Positions 34,919-47,075 of a stretch of 64,000 bases of DNA are shown one piece after another. Numbering within the stretch: the stretch's first letter is position 1; every line of letters begins with the position of its first letter. The position numbers and the translations under genes were made by a program. The notes beneath the pieces were generated by a model that had not been told where the DNA came from, ran no database searches, and saw only the letters and a program-made list of their open reading frames with translations. This stretch comes from Endocalyx cinctus (lineage: Eukaryota; Ascomycota; Sordariomycetes; Amphisphaeriales; Apiosporaceae). Location of the stretch: positions 1,426,001 to 1,490,000 of the forward strand of contig BCKC01000005.1 of NCBI GenBank assembly GCA_001600455.1, given 5' to 3'.

Positions 34919-37186
34919 TTATTTCTGAGTCTTCGCATCAATAACCGGAGTGGGAGCAATCCTCCGTTTCTTCGGTTGGCTGCTGGACTCATCCTTCTCA
35001 TTTTCCGTCGCTTCTCTCTTAACGCCAGCGGTGACATTATTACCGCTTCCTGGTGTTTCGGGCGGCGTTGTCATAGGTACTCCCGTGACTTTTCCTGAAT
35101 TTGTGGCTGCAATACTAGGCACACTCCCGCCAATAAGAGGGGGATTATTCATAACGGACACCGACGTTGCAATTGATGACGTCGAATTTGACCGTGTCGG
35201 TGACGACGGACGTGCGCTCACAAATGAGGTCGTGGCCGGAGGGGAGGGCGCAGCAAAGGAAGTTGCCGACCCACGTTGTTGATGACCAAAGAAGGGAGAA
35301 GGGGGTGCAAACCCTGACGTAGGCGTAGGTAATGGGGTGGCCTGGTTAGAAGGAGGCCCGACGCTCGCAGAAACTGGGGTCTTAGTACCCAAGAGGTCGC
35401 CCTTATACTCCTGGCCCATTTCTTCTGCCTCGAATGACAAAGTAGAACAAAAGCCATCAGAAGATGTGATCAGCAGTGTTAATCCGTCGCTCGACCTAAA
35501 TAACTATCATTTAGCACAAAGTTATTATATAAGAAAGGAAAACTTCTTACCAAGCTAGGTCTGTAAATGTCGCCAGATGCAAGTTGCTCACGACACAAAA
35601 CGGCGTTGTCTGCTGCGTGTCATAAAGCAGAACAGAATCTTGGGTGGCGACGGCATATACCATGCGATACGGGAGGCTAAATGTCGGCTTAGGCCCCGGA
35701 GTCGACGCTGACGTCTCAACATTGAGAGATTTAGACGTATTCGACTTCTCATTATCAGGAGCGGATGAAGTAGGGGGAGGGGGGGGATCCATCACAGCAG
35801 GGATCGGTTTCGCAATGGGCTCCGGCAGAGCTGGTATGGGGTCCTCTGCCGACGACGTGTCTATTGTTATATGTTTTGTGGTAGGTAACGACTGTCGAAG
35901 GGTATAAATGATAGGCGAGCACTTGACGGCCACCGATGGCTTCTTGTGTCCCGGCAGATGAGCGATAGGAGGCTTATTAATGCCACCTCGAGTGTAAATA
36001 TATACGGTATTTATCACTTCGAAGGTGGACCTGGATCCCTCGGTGGCGTACTGAACCTGGTACTGACCAGCTGGCGTTAAAAGTAAGCTGCCGTCTGGAG
36101 TAAAGGTCAAGCGTCTGAAGAAAGACGTTAAAGTCTCGTTGGCGTAGATGTTGGCATTCTTCGTGGCGAGACTGAAACTATGGTTAGGTTTTGGCGAGGG
36201 TTCCATGGGCATGACGGCGGGAAGAGGCAAAGACGGGGCCGGAGATACAGATCGCCGGGACGAAATAGAAGACCTCCTACTGTGACTGACAACACTTGGA
36301 GGGTTCATAGGAAGGGGGACAGATTGAGGAGTACCCGGCGCAGATGGCACAGGAGATCCCATTCCTGTACTAGACCCTTCCACCGCGGCAGCAAGCTGGG
36401 ATCGGTACCCCATATCCGGTGGTGCGGGACTGTTAGATGAAATACGTCTAGCGGGAAGATCCATTCGCGCATGACTGGCAACTTTAAGCGTTTTTTCATC
36501 ATGAGAAGTAAGTGTATACTGGCCGTCTTTCGTTTTGAGGGAATAAATATGAACAGATCGATCAGAAGACTGCGTCGCGATATATTCATTTAACGGATCC
36601 CAGGCCACACCTTGAACATAATGACTATGCTCGGCAATTTGGCGTATGAGGACACCTAGATTCCTCCGTTAGTCATTTCAGGGTAAATGGGCCAGAAAGA
36701 ATGAACAGAAATAGCTATCGACGCACCAGTAACGGCATTGTAAATACGAGCGACATTGTCCATGCTACCAATTATGAAGTAGGTAGCATCCGGAGACCAG
36801 GCCAAATCGTATATTTCAGAGCCAGTAGGTCGAAACATGTGTTTTGTTCGCCAACTCTCCTTATCTTCGAGACCCTCGTTGCCAAATCGAGGGCCCGGAG
36901 CGGTTTCGGTAGGTACCCATAAAATGACATTTCCATCGTCGCCGGCCGAGGCGAGAGTTTCACCTTTAGGAGCCCATCGAACGACATTGACAGCTTGCGA
37001 ATGTTTTTCTAGGGTGGAAAGGTAGCTAACTCTTCTATCTTCCCCTTCGCCATCTACTTTCCAGACGCGAACATTGTTATCCCCTCCAGCGGTAGCTAAT
37101 CTTCCCTTCCCGTGAGGTTCGAAGTGGGCGGAGTAAATTGGAGCATTTTTGTCATGCCAATTGATTATAAGAGGTGTTGATTTCAT
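34919..37186 (-). CDS. CAC2: chromatin assembly factor 1 subunit B (CAF-1 p60 homologue), 713 aa
   Basis: The WD40 subunit of CAF-1, which deposits H3-H4 on newly replicated DNA. Exons are 37186-36727, 36655-35551 and 35495-34919, with donors GTGCGT and GTAAGA, and the frames join. The N-terminus (TPLIINWHDKNAPIYSAHFE) is typical of p60/Cac2 and is followed by WD repeats (RLATAGGDNNVRVWKVDG, VNVVRWAPKGETLASAGDDG, IYDLAWSPDATYFIIGSMDN, VQGVAWDPLNEYIATQSSD). A long Ser/Pro-rich insert separates these from the next blades (RRLTFTPDGSLLLTPAG, then MVYAVATQDSVLLYDTQ and DGLTLLITSSDGFCSTLSF). The C-terminus is disordered with a basic nuclear signal, QPKKRRIAP. About 0.8 kb upstream lie two GTCGCGTT boxes and a CCAAT, which would fit S-phase control. 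Confidence 0.92.
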
Positions 37187-37993
37187 CGTGACGGAAGGTA
37201 TGTGTGATGCATGGAAATTCGGGATCTATTGAAAAGAGGAATAGAAAAAGAAGAGGGTAGGTTTGATGATTCTGAAATCGAGAGGGAATCTAGAATGAGT
37301 AGGTCGTAGGTTGAGTTCTGCTATTCTATATGCCTTTCCGTGGTTAACTAATTGGAATCCTTACGTTGTTTTTGATGCTTTATTCAAGGCGACCAGTCTG
37401 AGGGGGTGACAGACAGATGAAAGTTGAACAAGACCTGAGGCTGGCCTGAAGACGAGATTATTAAGAGTAATCGTTACTTACTTGTTACTCAAGTGGCTCA
37501 CTATCGAGGCAAGGCCTCCCAATTATTATATTAAGTAAGGATTTTTGATTCTGGTCAGAAAGAGGCGTAACCAATGATGAATCAATTATTCAATTATTCA
37601 ATTGAGATTTTTGAGAAATAAAGATTGATCTCAAGTAATAAGAATTATGTATAGGCTAGAAAGTTGTTCTTTTCGCCTTTTTTTTTTTTCTTCTCTCAGA
37701 AGGTACCTAGATTAATTAAGTAGACTACGGTAGAGCTGTTTTTTTTTTTTTCTCTGGACGGAAAAAGAGAGAATTATTTTAAAAAATTATTAAAGGCCTG
37801 TTTTGTACGCGAAGATGAAGGACAATCATAACGTTACAGGATTGATAAAAAATTGAAGTTGTTGATAATAAAGTTGAGTGTTTGATATTCAGTTTGCATG
37901 GGAATTGAGTGTCATGCACTTTAAAGAGGTTAACACGGACGCAGTACAGTGGTTGCTTTAGCTTCTATTACATTAAGAAAAGCTTGGTAGGAG

Positions 37994-38018
37994 GTCGCGT
38001 TTTGTCGCGTTGACCAAT
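37994..38018 (-). promoter_or_regulatory. paired GTCGCGTT boxes plus CCAAT, upstream of CAC2
   Basis: GTCGCGTT occurs at 37994-38001 and again at 38004-38011, followed by CCAAT at 38014-38018, about 0.8 kb upstream of the CAC2 start codon. The CGCG core resembles MluI-cell-cycle-box-like sites used by MBF factors on replication genes. Binding is inferred only. Confidence 0.35.
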
Positions 38019-39153
38019 ACTGACCCGTCCTTTCCCCGCTTCTTTTAATGAAGTTAGTGTACGATCAGCTAATGCACCTAGCAGCCAAGGTACTTAGGTA
38101 CTTACGTCTAGTGGAGGTACTGCCTTCAGTGCCTTGAAATCGTTTTATGTCAATATACGGGATAAGTCTTAAACAAATATAATTAGGTACTTGGTACATT
38201 TATTTACAGCGTATTTGAGTAAAACTTTAGCACTAAATTACCCTACTACGTAGTACCTTAAGTACCTACCTAGGGTACCTAGCAGCCTAGGTAGTACTGC
38301 TCAGTAATTGGTAGTAGTCATCCAGCAGCAATTAAACAATTACTTGGTACGCTTCGTATTCCACTTCTTTGAAGATGGCTCACTTTGAATTAGGTTAGAT
38401 TCTTTTACAATACTCCGTATACTATGTATGTACATAGTAGGTGGAGTTCCTAGAAGGCTGGTAGAAATGAAACAGACGCTTCCAAAAAGACGAACATTAC
38501 CAAAAACATCACAGCTACCAATTAGGCCCGTCGGCCTGTATAACAATATTTTGACTCACCAGTTAGACTTCTCCAATTTACATTGGCTCATCATCCATCC
38601 AGCCACCTCTAATTACTCAAGTATATCCATATGGATATTATCCATCCATTGATAATCCATACTGTACCAATATATGGATATGCCAAGTAACATAACGAAA
38701 ACAACGTCTCCAACCGTTATGTTCCCAGCTATTCGTTGCGTTTCTCTTTCTTAGGAAAAATAGGCGACTTGCCAATAATATTGATTATCTTAGGTACGTA
38801 AGTAGGTATTCAAATAAAGAAATAAGAAAAAAGTTGATGAGATACCTGTCCTGCATACGGAGTATGTACATGTGTATAGTCATACCTAAGATATACCTAC
38901 TGTGTAGGTATATATGTAGTATTTGTCCGAAAGTGAACAATGGTTGGGGGGGTATCTACGAAATACAGCATCTCTGGATCTCTGGACTACACCTAGTATT
39001 TAGTATAGACTATAGCGTACTCCCTCCGTACGCTCACCCCATCTTAAATCCGGGATCTTCGGATCCAAAAGAGCATAACGAGCATAACGACCTGCCGGCT
39101 CTTCTCCAAGCCCACATGGCACGACGCGGGCGCGATGGTATAAGTATACTATA

Positions 39154-39540
39154 ATGGCTCATCCCGATCTGTCCGACGGTTCAGCGGTTCAGAACGACGC
39201 ACACGAACGAGCTCTACGTAATCTTGTAGACCACACCAAAACGTAAAGGGCGGTGTGGTGGGCCCACACTCGAATCTTCGTTTCAAACCGGCCTCCACCA
39301 AGACGCATAGGAATGTGAGTTTTAGTATATGATCGTGTACGATGATTGGCTTGAACCTGTATGTTCCGTATGACATGCAGAGGGTCGGTATATTCTATAC
39401 TACGTGCATTCGTGAGACCGATAGTTCTTACCGCGTATAGGATGCTATACTTCTTCAATTCGTATACCCGTGGACGTAACTTTTTCGCACCCGATGACTT
39501 GTATTCGCTGATAGGTATTACCCGACACCGCTACGCCTAG
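39154..39540 (+). CDS. doubtful small two-exon gene, 82 aa
   Basis: Exon 1 at 39154-39242 would read MAHPDLSDGSAVQNDAHERA and onward to a GTAAAG donor. A 138-bp intron would end at ATGCAG, and exon 2 at 39381-39540 would continue in frame to a TAG. The first part is hydrophilic and protein-like and the second is more hydrophobic. The block is somewhat more GC-rich than its surroundings. A longer antisense frame covers the same DNA and no homologue is recognised, so chance is a serious alternative. Confidence 0.2.
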
Positions 39541-40874
39541 AACTTTTAGTGCTTATTTTCAATACCACTTAGCCTGCCAGGAGCTGCCTATAGAAGTATA
39601 GACGAACAGTGGTAGGTCACGGATTAGTCTCCGGCGCATTCCTCTGCATAATAACTCCCCGCATTCTATATGCTTGCAGCTTTTGCTCTTCTTCGTCTTC
39701 TAGTATCAATGCGTAAAACGAAACTCCAAGTCGAAAATTCTCATTATCTCATTCGCTTTTATATTTCTAATTTGTATGCGTACATGTTGCTGCTCGCTTG
39801 ATCTTTCGTCAGATATGTGGTGGCACCAAGTTCACTCAACAGTTTTTGACGTATCCTTTTACAATACATAATTCCAGTGAAGTGTCCGAGGGAGAAAAAA
39901 AAAAAAAGGCCAGCTAATCACTTAAAATCTATGCAATGGTTATAGTATTGAATTTCTTTCTTAATTCCGAGTTGCTCTCATGATTCAAACAGTTTTAGAT
40001 CATTATACCGTGAAGACATATATCTGAGAGGTTTCCTTATCTCCAAATCCTTTGTCTTGAAGGATGATTAGTTCGTTTATGTACTATTTATCTGTTCCGC
40101 ATTCCGCCCTCTACCAATCTACCAAGTAGTTAATAACCACACGTCTCTTCCCGTATGACGCATATTTCTCTCGCTTTAGATCTAATGTATCCAATCAGTG
40201 TGACAATCACCAATCCTCAGTAATTTCTCGCTTTCCTAATTCACACTCTATCCCATATACCCAACGCGAGGGGTTATGGTGACGAGTATAGTCCAGAGCC
40301 AGTTCGTGCATGGTGGGTTCCAGGTTTCTTATCGAGCTTCCTACCGGCCAGCCAGCCAGCCAGCCTAAGCAAACCCTGTCCCGTATCTCTCAACGTACTT
40401 TTTATTCCTTCCGCCTTGAGCCTTATTTGGGTAAAGCGGCATAGCTTGATGGGATTCTTACTTAAGCCTCAAAGCTTCTTATCACTATTATACTCAATCT
40501 AGGACTCTTTGGGTATTTGGGATGAGGAATCCTATATGCACTATACCTTCTGAGTCAATCGGCCTGTTAGCTATTTTTTTTTTCTCCCTAGGTTAGTCCA
40601 CTATTTTTTTACGCAGCCACGGTGAATATCTTCTTAGATTATTCATTGTTGATCTCATTTTGACTCATGAGCTTCATGCTTCAAGTTTCTGTCATTTAAG
40701 ATATATTTAATGGAGGTTCCAAGATAATTTGACTCATTGCCTTAACCCAAATTTATACACTCCTTGAATAGTTCGGAATAAAACGGCAAACTCATCCTCT
40801 TGGCCTAAACCAATCCTTGTGCCCTGCTCGAGTTGTCGGTTTGAGTTTGCTTTCCCGCCAAAACCTAGCAGACA

Positions 40875-43800
40875 ATGCTTGACAAAACACTAACCCTTGT
40901 GACTACTGCGGCTGGTTTGGGGATCATTACGACCGTTTCGGTCCCTGCCGTTGTTCAATTCGTCTCTCATTCACGTCGCCCAGTTTCGAATCCTAAGGAA
41001 ATTTATGAAGATCAAGATGGAAAAAGCACGGCTGAAGCCGTAACGGCGTTTAGCACTAAAATCCCAAAGATATTCATCATTTTATTTTCAATACTTGGTC
41101 TCGCTGTATCAATCGTTCTAGCAGTTCTCTCCACCTTAAACTTAAAGGAATCCGGAGATGATTTGTTTCTAGAGAATTGGTTGGTCGTTGCAGCTTGGGT
41201 AAGCCAATCAATTCGCATCTTCATCATTGCACTTGTCCGCTTTTTGGACCCATGTACTTACGGCTACCAATAGGCAATCATATCTGTTCAGGCTCTGTGT
41301 GTTGTGTCAAGTCACAACTCGGTAACTTCTTACAACTTGGGTATCTATTGTACCCTCTCTTGTATATTTCTTGCCGCTATTCTAGCTATACAAGATAATC
41401 AAATTGCAGCTCGTCTCTTACGATACGACACTCTCGCATTTTCACTTCGAACCGTGGAGATCGTCACTATTGTGTGTCTAGGCTTCGCCGGCTTATCCGT
41501 TCCCAGGAGACCTGATGTGTTTTATGACGGTCAAATAGTTGACAGGCAATACACTAAATCCGCCTGGAGTTTCGTCAATTGGAGTTGGCCTTCAAACGTT
41601 TTGAGCTTGGCGTCTAAGAAGAAGGATCTTGACTTGGATGACATTCCTAAGCCTGCTCACCTTGTCCGAAGCAAAGATTCGACGACGGATTGGGAATCTC
41701 GAAACCTGACCGGTCCACTTTGGAAATCGCTCATCTACGCTCATAAATGGCAGTTGACTCTACAACTTATCGCTACTCTCGTCTCTGCCGTTCTTAACTT
41801 TGCTCCGCAGTGGGTTATACTCCAATTGCTTAGGATATTAGAGAATCGGACGCCTGATGAGCCGTTGGGGTATGAAGCATGGACCTGGGTTATATGGATC
41901 ACCGTTTCCATCGTCGCCCAGTCTTGGGTGGAATCCTATGTTTTCTGGCTTTCCTACGCCGAAATATGCCTTTCTATCCGAGCTCAATTATCTACGCTCA
42001 TCTTCAAAAAGTCGCTAAGGCGCAAAGATGTGAAAGAAGCCAAGAAGGGAAAAGTTGCAGATGCATCCGCCGAGAACGAGAGTGGTGGAGATAATCCTAA
42101 GGTCGATGATACCCAAGAAGATGACGCCAATCCGATTAATAGCAAACAAAGTACAGTTAATCTTATCGGAGTTGACGCAAAACGAGTTTCTGACTTCGCT
42201 GCATTTAATTTCTTCTTTCCCGGAAGCTTCTTCAAGCTGGTTGTTTCGTTGGCTTTTCTCGTAAACCTTTTAGGTTGGAAGCCATTGGTCGCCGGGTTTT
42301 CTACCATGCTTGCCATCACCCCTATGAATATCTTTTTCTCTAAACGATACTCAGACGCGCAGGACCGCTTGATGAAAACCCGTGACGAAAAGATGGAGGT
42401 GGTCTCGGAAGCTCTCCAGGGCATCCGCCAGATAAAATTTTCTGCTCTCGAACCTCAATGGGAGAAAAAAATCAGTGATGTTCGCGAGAGAGAACTAAAG
42501 TCTATCTGGAAAGCCTTTATTTATGACATAATGCTAATAGGTTGTTGGATCACCAGTCCCATCATGTTGGCGGCCGTTTCCCTCGCCGTATATGCTGCAC
42601 TTCACGACACTCTTACCCCATCAGTTGCATTCGTTAGTCTGGGTATCTTTAAAGCCCTCGAGCTAACTTTATCCGTGATACCCGAACTGACTACCGATCT
42701 TCTGGATGCCTGGGTTTCCGTAGAGCGAATTGACGCTTATCTCCGCGGTGCAGAAATAACAAAGATTACCGAGGAAGCTGATGAAGTCTCTTTCCGTAAT
42801 GCATCGATCGCGTGGCCCTCTGAAGCTGACGTGAGCGAGTCTGAAGAAGAATCATCTGATCGCTTTATTCTAAAGAATCTAAACCTCACTTTCCCGAAGG
42901 GCGAATTATCCGTAATATCTGGAAAAACCGGAAGCGGGAAAAGTCTGTTGCTTGCAGCTATTCTTGGAGAGGTTGACATTATTTCAGGGGCAATAGCTGT
43001 TCCACGCGCACCGTCACTCTATGATCGGCATGACAGCAAGGCCAATAAGGATAATTGGATCGTCCCAGGCGCCATCGCATTTGTTGCCCAAATACCATGG
43101 ATAGAGAATGCTACCTTTAGGGACAACATTCTTTTTGGTTTGCCTTTCGATGCCGAAAGATACAACAAGACCATCGAAGTGTGCGCACTAGCAAAAGATA
43201 TTGAAAATATGACCGATGGCGAGAAAACAGAAATTGGGGCAAATGGCATTAACTTAAGCGGCGGTCAGAAATGGAGGATTACGTGAGTTATCAATGCCCT
43301 TTTACTCCGAACTACTTGTCCAACCCATCACGCTGTACTCTTCTTGATGGAATCCTTTCCATTGCTCTTCTTACCCTAACCAATTATTGGATCGCCGTTG
43401 CTAACAAATCTCGTCTATAGACTAGCTCGAGCCATCTATTCGCGTGCAGGAATTCTTGTTCTCGACGATATTTTCAGCGCTGTTGACGCTCATGTTGGCC
43501 GACACATCTTCGAACGATGCTTAAATGGTGAATTGTGCGTTGGTCGGACCCGAATTCTTGTCACTCATCATGTGGCATTATGTGAACCGAAGACGAAGTA
43601 CCTTGTCGAACTCGGGGATGGCAGCGTGGTCAATGCAGGCCTCGTCGCGGAACTCGAAAGTGCCGGAACCCTGCAGGAGATTAAGAGTCACGAGCAGACA
43701 GAGCAGGAGATTCGCGAGGACGAAGGGTCTACCGCAGTCAATTCCGATTTATCTGAAATTGACGATGGCGGTCATGACGCATCGTTGACGAAAGTAAATT

Positions 43801-45827
43801 CAAAAGCTGAGGCACGAAAGTTTGTCGAAGAGGAAGCTAGAGAGAAGGGAGCTATTAAGCGAAAAGTGTACGCGGCTTATCTCACTTATAGCGGTTCTTG
43901 GCCTTTTTGGATTGGCGCACTCTGCCTGTTCTTGGTAGTTCAAGTCCTTACTATTGGCCGATCGTGGTGGTTGAAGATATGGACGGGGTCGTATGAGGAA
44001 AAGGGCTTCAAGGCATCCTCACATACGCACGCCATGACTCACCAGCTTAGCACGCAACAATCAATCATGGGCAACTTGATGAAACCTATGATTGAGACGA
44101 ACTTCGACATGCCATTCTATCTCAGTATCTATATCCTCCTCTCCCTCTCTACTTCGTTTTTAGCAACTTCGCGTTTCTATTACGTCTTCAGCGGCTCTAT
44201 TCGCGCATCAAGAGAGCTCTTCGCACGCCTTAATTTCGTCGTACTTCGCGCGCCACTTCGATGGTTAGACACGGTTCCGGTTGGTCGAGTTTTGAACCGA
44301 TTCACCAGCGACTTCAACTCGGTGGATACGCATCTGGCCTATTCACTAGCTTTCGGCGGTAGCGCACTGCTTAATCTTCTCGGTGTCGTCGTTGCCGGGT
44401 TGTTTATTTCTCCTATTATTCTTGCTTTATCGGCAGTTCTCTTAGGAATCTGCCTGTTATATGCATTACGTTATCTACACGGCGCTAGACCAGTCAAGCG
44501 TCTAGAGTCTACCACGAAATCGCCCGTGTTCGAGCAATTTGGATCGGCTCTTTCTGGTGTTATGACCATTCGTTCATTTGATAAAACCCAGACATATATT
44601 GACCGTATGTACAAGAAGTTAGACGACTGGACGGGTGCGTCGTGGCATCTTTGGCTGTTTAACCGATGGATGGGTTGGCGTATGTCGGTGGTGGGCAGCT
44701 TCTTCGCCGCATTCGTCGCCATCCTCATACTACTGACGCCCGACATGGATTCTTCATTGGCTGGCTTTGCCCTCGCTTTCGCATTGGAATTCTCCAACTT
44801 TGTCATGTGGACGATCCGACACTACGCAACTATTGAGTTGGAGATGAACGCGGCAGAGCGAGTTATCGAATACACCGAGCTACCTACCGAAAATCTCGGC
44901 GGTGTCAGCCCGCCGGCAGCCTGGCCTACCGAAGGCCGTGTCGAGGTCGAAGACCTTGTCGTCAGCTACGCAGATGACCTACCTCCCGTCCTCAAAGGTC
45001 TTACGTTTTCCATCAACCGGAACGAGCGCGTCGGCGTCATTGGCCGCACCGGCGCGGGTAAATCGTCGCTGACGCTCGCGCTTTTCCGATTCTTGGAAGC
45101 CCGGTCCGGCACGATCCACGTCGATGGTATCGACATCTCGAAAATCAAGCTACACGACCTGCGCAGCCGCTTAGCCATTATTCCGCAAGACCCCGTCCTG
45201 TTCAGCGGCACGATTCGCTCCAACCTCGACCCGTTCGACAACCACACCGACGAGGAACTGTTCGACTCGCTCTCGCGCGTTCACCTCCTCTCCGAGACGT
45301 CGGACGAGGTCCCGCCCACGCCCGACACGCCGATCTCGCCCACGAAGAAGAGCAACAACAACACGAACGTCTTCAGGAAGCTCTCCTCGCTCGTATCGGA
45401 GGGCGGTCTCAACCTCTCGCAAGGGCAGAGGCAGCTCCTCTGCCTCGCGCGCGCGATCGTGTCGCGGCCCAAGGTCATGGTCCTCGACGAGGCCACGAGC
45501 TCGGTCGACATGACGACGGACGCGCTCATCCAGCGCAGCATCCGGGAAGAGTTCGGCGACAGCACCCTGGTCGTCATCGCCCACCGGCTCAGCACCATCG
45601 CCGACTTTGATCGCATCCTCGTCCTCGACAACGGCCGGGTCGCCGAATTCGGGACCCCGAGGGAGCTGTGGGACGCCGACGGCGGCAAGGGCATCTTTAG
45701 GGGCATGTGCGAGCAGAGCGGCGAGAGGGGTCACCTTCGGGATATCGTTTACGGCGAGGTGGATCCGAATGCGCGGGAACCTGCCAAGGCTTCCTCGTCT
45801 TCTTCTGCTTCTGCTTCAACATCGTGA
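40875..45827 (+). CDS. ABCC-type (MRP) ABC transporter, 1573 aa
   Basis: Full-size exporter of the multidrug-resistance-associated class. Exons are 40875-41198, 41292-43282 and 43421-45827; both introns (93 and 138 bp) keep the frame. Order: an N-terminal membrane domain, TMD1, NBD1, TMD2, NBD2. NBD1 has Walker A at 652-659 (GKTGSGKS), signature LSGGQ at 763-767, Walker B ending in Asp787-Asp788, and LVTHH. NBD2 has Walker A 1313-1320 (GRTGAGKS), LSQGQ at 1437-1441, Walker B with catalytic Glu1462, and VIAHRLSTI. Asp in place of the catalytic Glu in NBD1 is normal for ABCC proteins, where only NBD2 hydrolyses efficiently. The sequence DDIFSAVDAHVGRHIFE is typical of the fungal bile-acid-permease-like branch, so vacuolar or plasma-membrane conjugate export is likely. 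Intron 2 falls between the NBD1 signature and Walker B. The last roughly 0.85 kb is clearly more GC-rich than the rest. Confidence 0.93.
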
Positions 45828-47075
45828 TTTCGTTTTATTTGCAGCGTTTTCATTTTTACTATGGATATTTTTTCCCCCTTTTCTTTTTTTGTAAATTCAA
45901 GGGTAAAGGCGTACAATAGACATGAAAAAAACAGAGGAGATAAAAAAAAAATAGGTGAATAAAAGAAGGGAAATTTTTTTTTTAAGAAGTAGTCAGCGTA
46001 TGTTTTTTTTCATGAAGAACTTTCAAGGAACAGAATTTCAGGTATACCAAGCAAGAGTCGTTTCCTAGTTGAATAAGTAGTAATTAGGTTTACTATCGAG
46101 GCACAGATGGCGAGTAGATAGATGATACATATTTTTTTTAGAATGAAGGAGGGAGAAGAAGGAGAAGAGAAGTTTTATTAGGAGAAAATACAAGATAACT
46201 TGACTTTGAAGGAAATGGAGTCCTCAAGTTATTTAGTTCAAGTACAAGAAATCGAAAGAGAGAAAAAAAAAATCGATACATCTTTTGATTCTACGATACA
46301 GGTTATCTCATTATTTATTTGATCATTATTCTGTAAATAATTACAATTCAATTATTTCCGATATGCATTAGTACCAGTGGGAGTGTGGAAGGTACGGAAA
46401 TACGGACGTTTTGTGGTGCCCGATCGGAAGTTGGCAAGCTGGGAAAACAAACCGGACTCGGAGCCGTGTGGTTCGGGAAATTTTTCAACTACACAGTACA
46501 CATTTCATTCGACCGGTGCTAAATTAATCAACCAAATCTATTAAATTGTTATACATTACGATTCGTGACTATTGACCCTCCCATCTAAAATAATTATTTC
46601 GTACTGATAAAATTATTCCATTCACCCACTAGCATTAATGTTTGCTCAGTGGGGTCTAGTGTTAGTTACAGCAGCAGTTAATAGGTACATACATACTCCG
46701 TACATACTGATTAACTACAATATAAGCACTATTTCACATCGTAATTATGCGCAATAAGGGATCTACGTCTTAGTATACCGTTCTTTACATCACTTAATAC
46801 GAGGCGAGAGAAAAAAAAAAAAGAAAGTAAGTAAGTAACTGTAGTCGCCTCAATTGGCTAATCAATCTACAGCAAGATGTGATGCTCACCCATCATATAC
46901 ATGCCCACCATCGCCAAACAAATTTCCAGACGATTCTTATACTATTCTTACAAAAGATCTTCCTCAACTGGTCTTATTTTTTCCATAGCTTCGTTCTTTT
47001 GTCGCCAAACATATCCTTGTTTTCTCCTAGAAGCCTAGCTCTAACCTAAAGCTTTGGTCGTGGTACCGATGGCGC
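45828..47075. other. convergent intergenic gap
   Basis: Lies between the ends of the ABC transporter and the 849-aa membrane protein gene. It is A-rich with many homopolymer tracts and has one TACTCCGTA motif at 46694-46702. No gene was recognised. Confidence 0.5.

Larger units (their letters stand above)
37187..40874. other. 3.7-kb region without a firm gene
   Basis: It includes the CAC2 promoter side (CGCG boxes near 37994-38011), many CCTAGGTA- and GGTACCTA-type short palindromes around 38.05-38.30 kb, two TACGGAGTA-type motifs, and a (GCCA)4 run at 40347-40365. A doubtful two-exon frame at 39154-39540 is listed separately. The last few hundred bases are pyrimidine-rich and probably form the ABC transporter promoter and leader. 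Confidence 0.5.

Noticed and set aside
45171..45734. 187-codon minus-strand frame opposite NBD2 of the ABC transporter
   Set aside because: An antisense shadow of a GC-rich coding region; the plus strand has all the ABC motifs.
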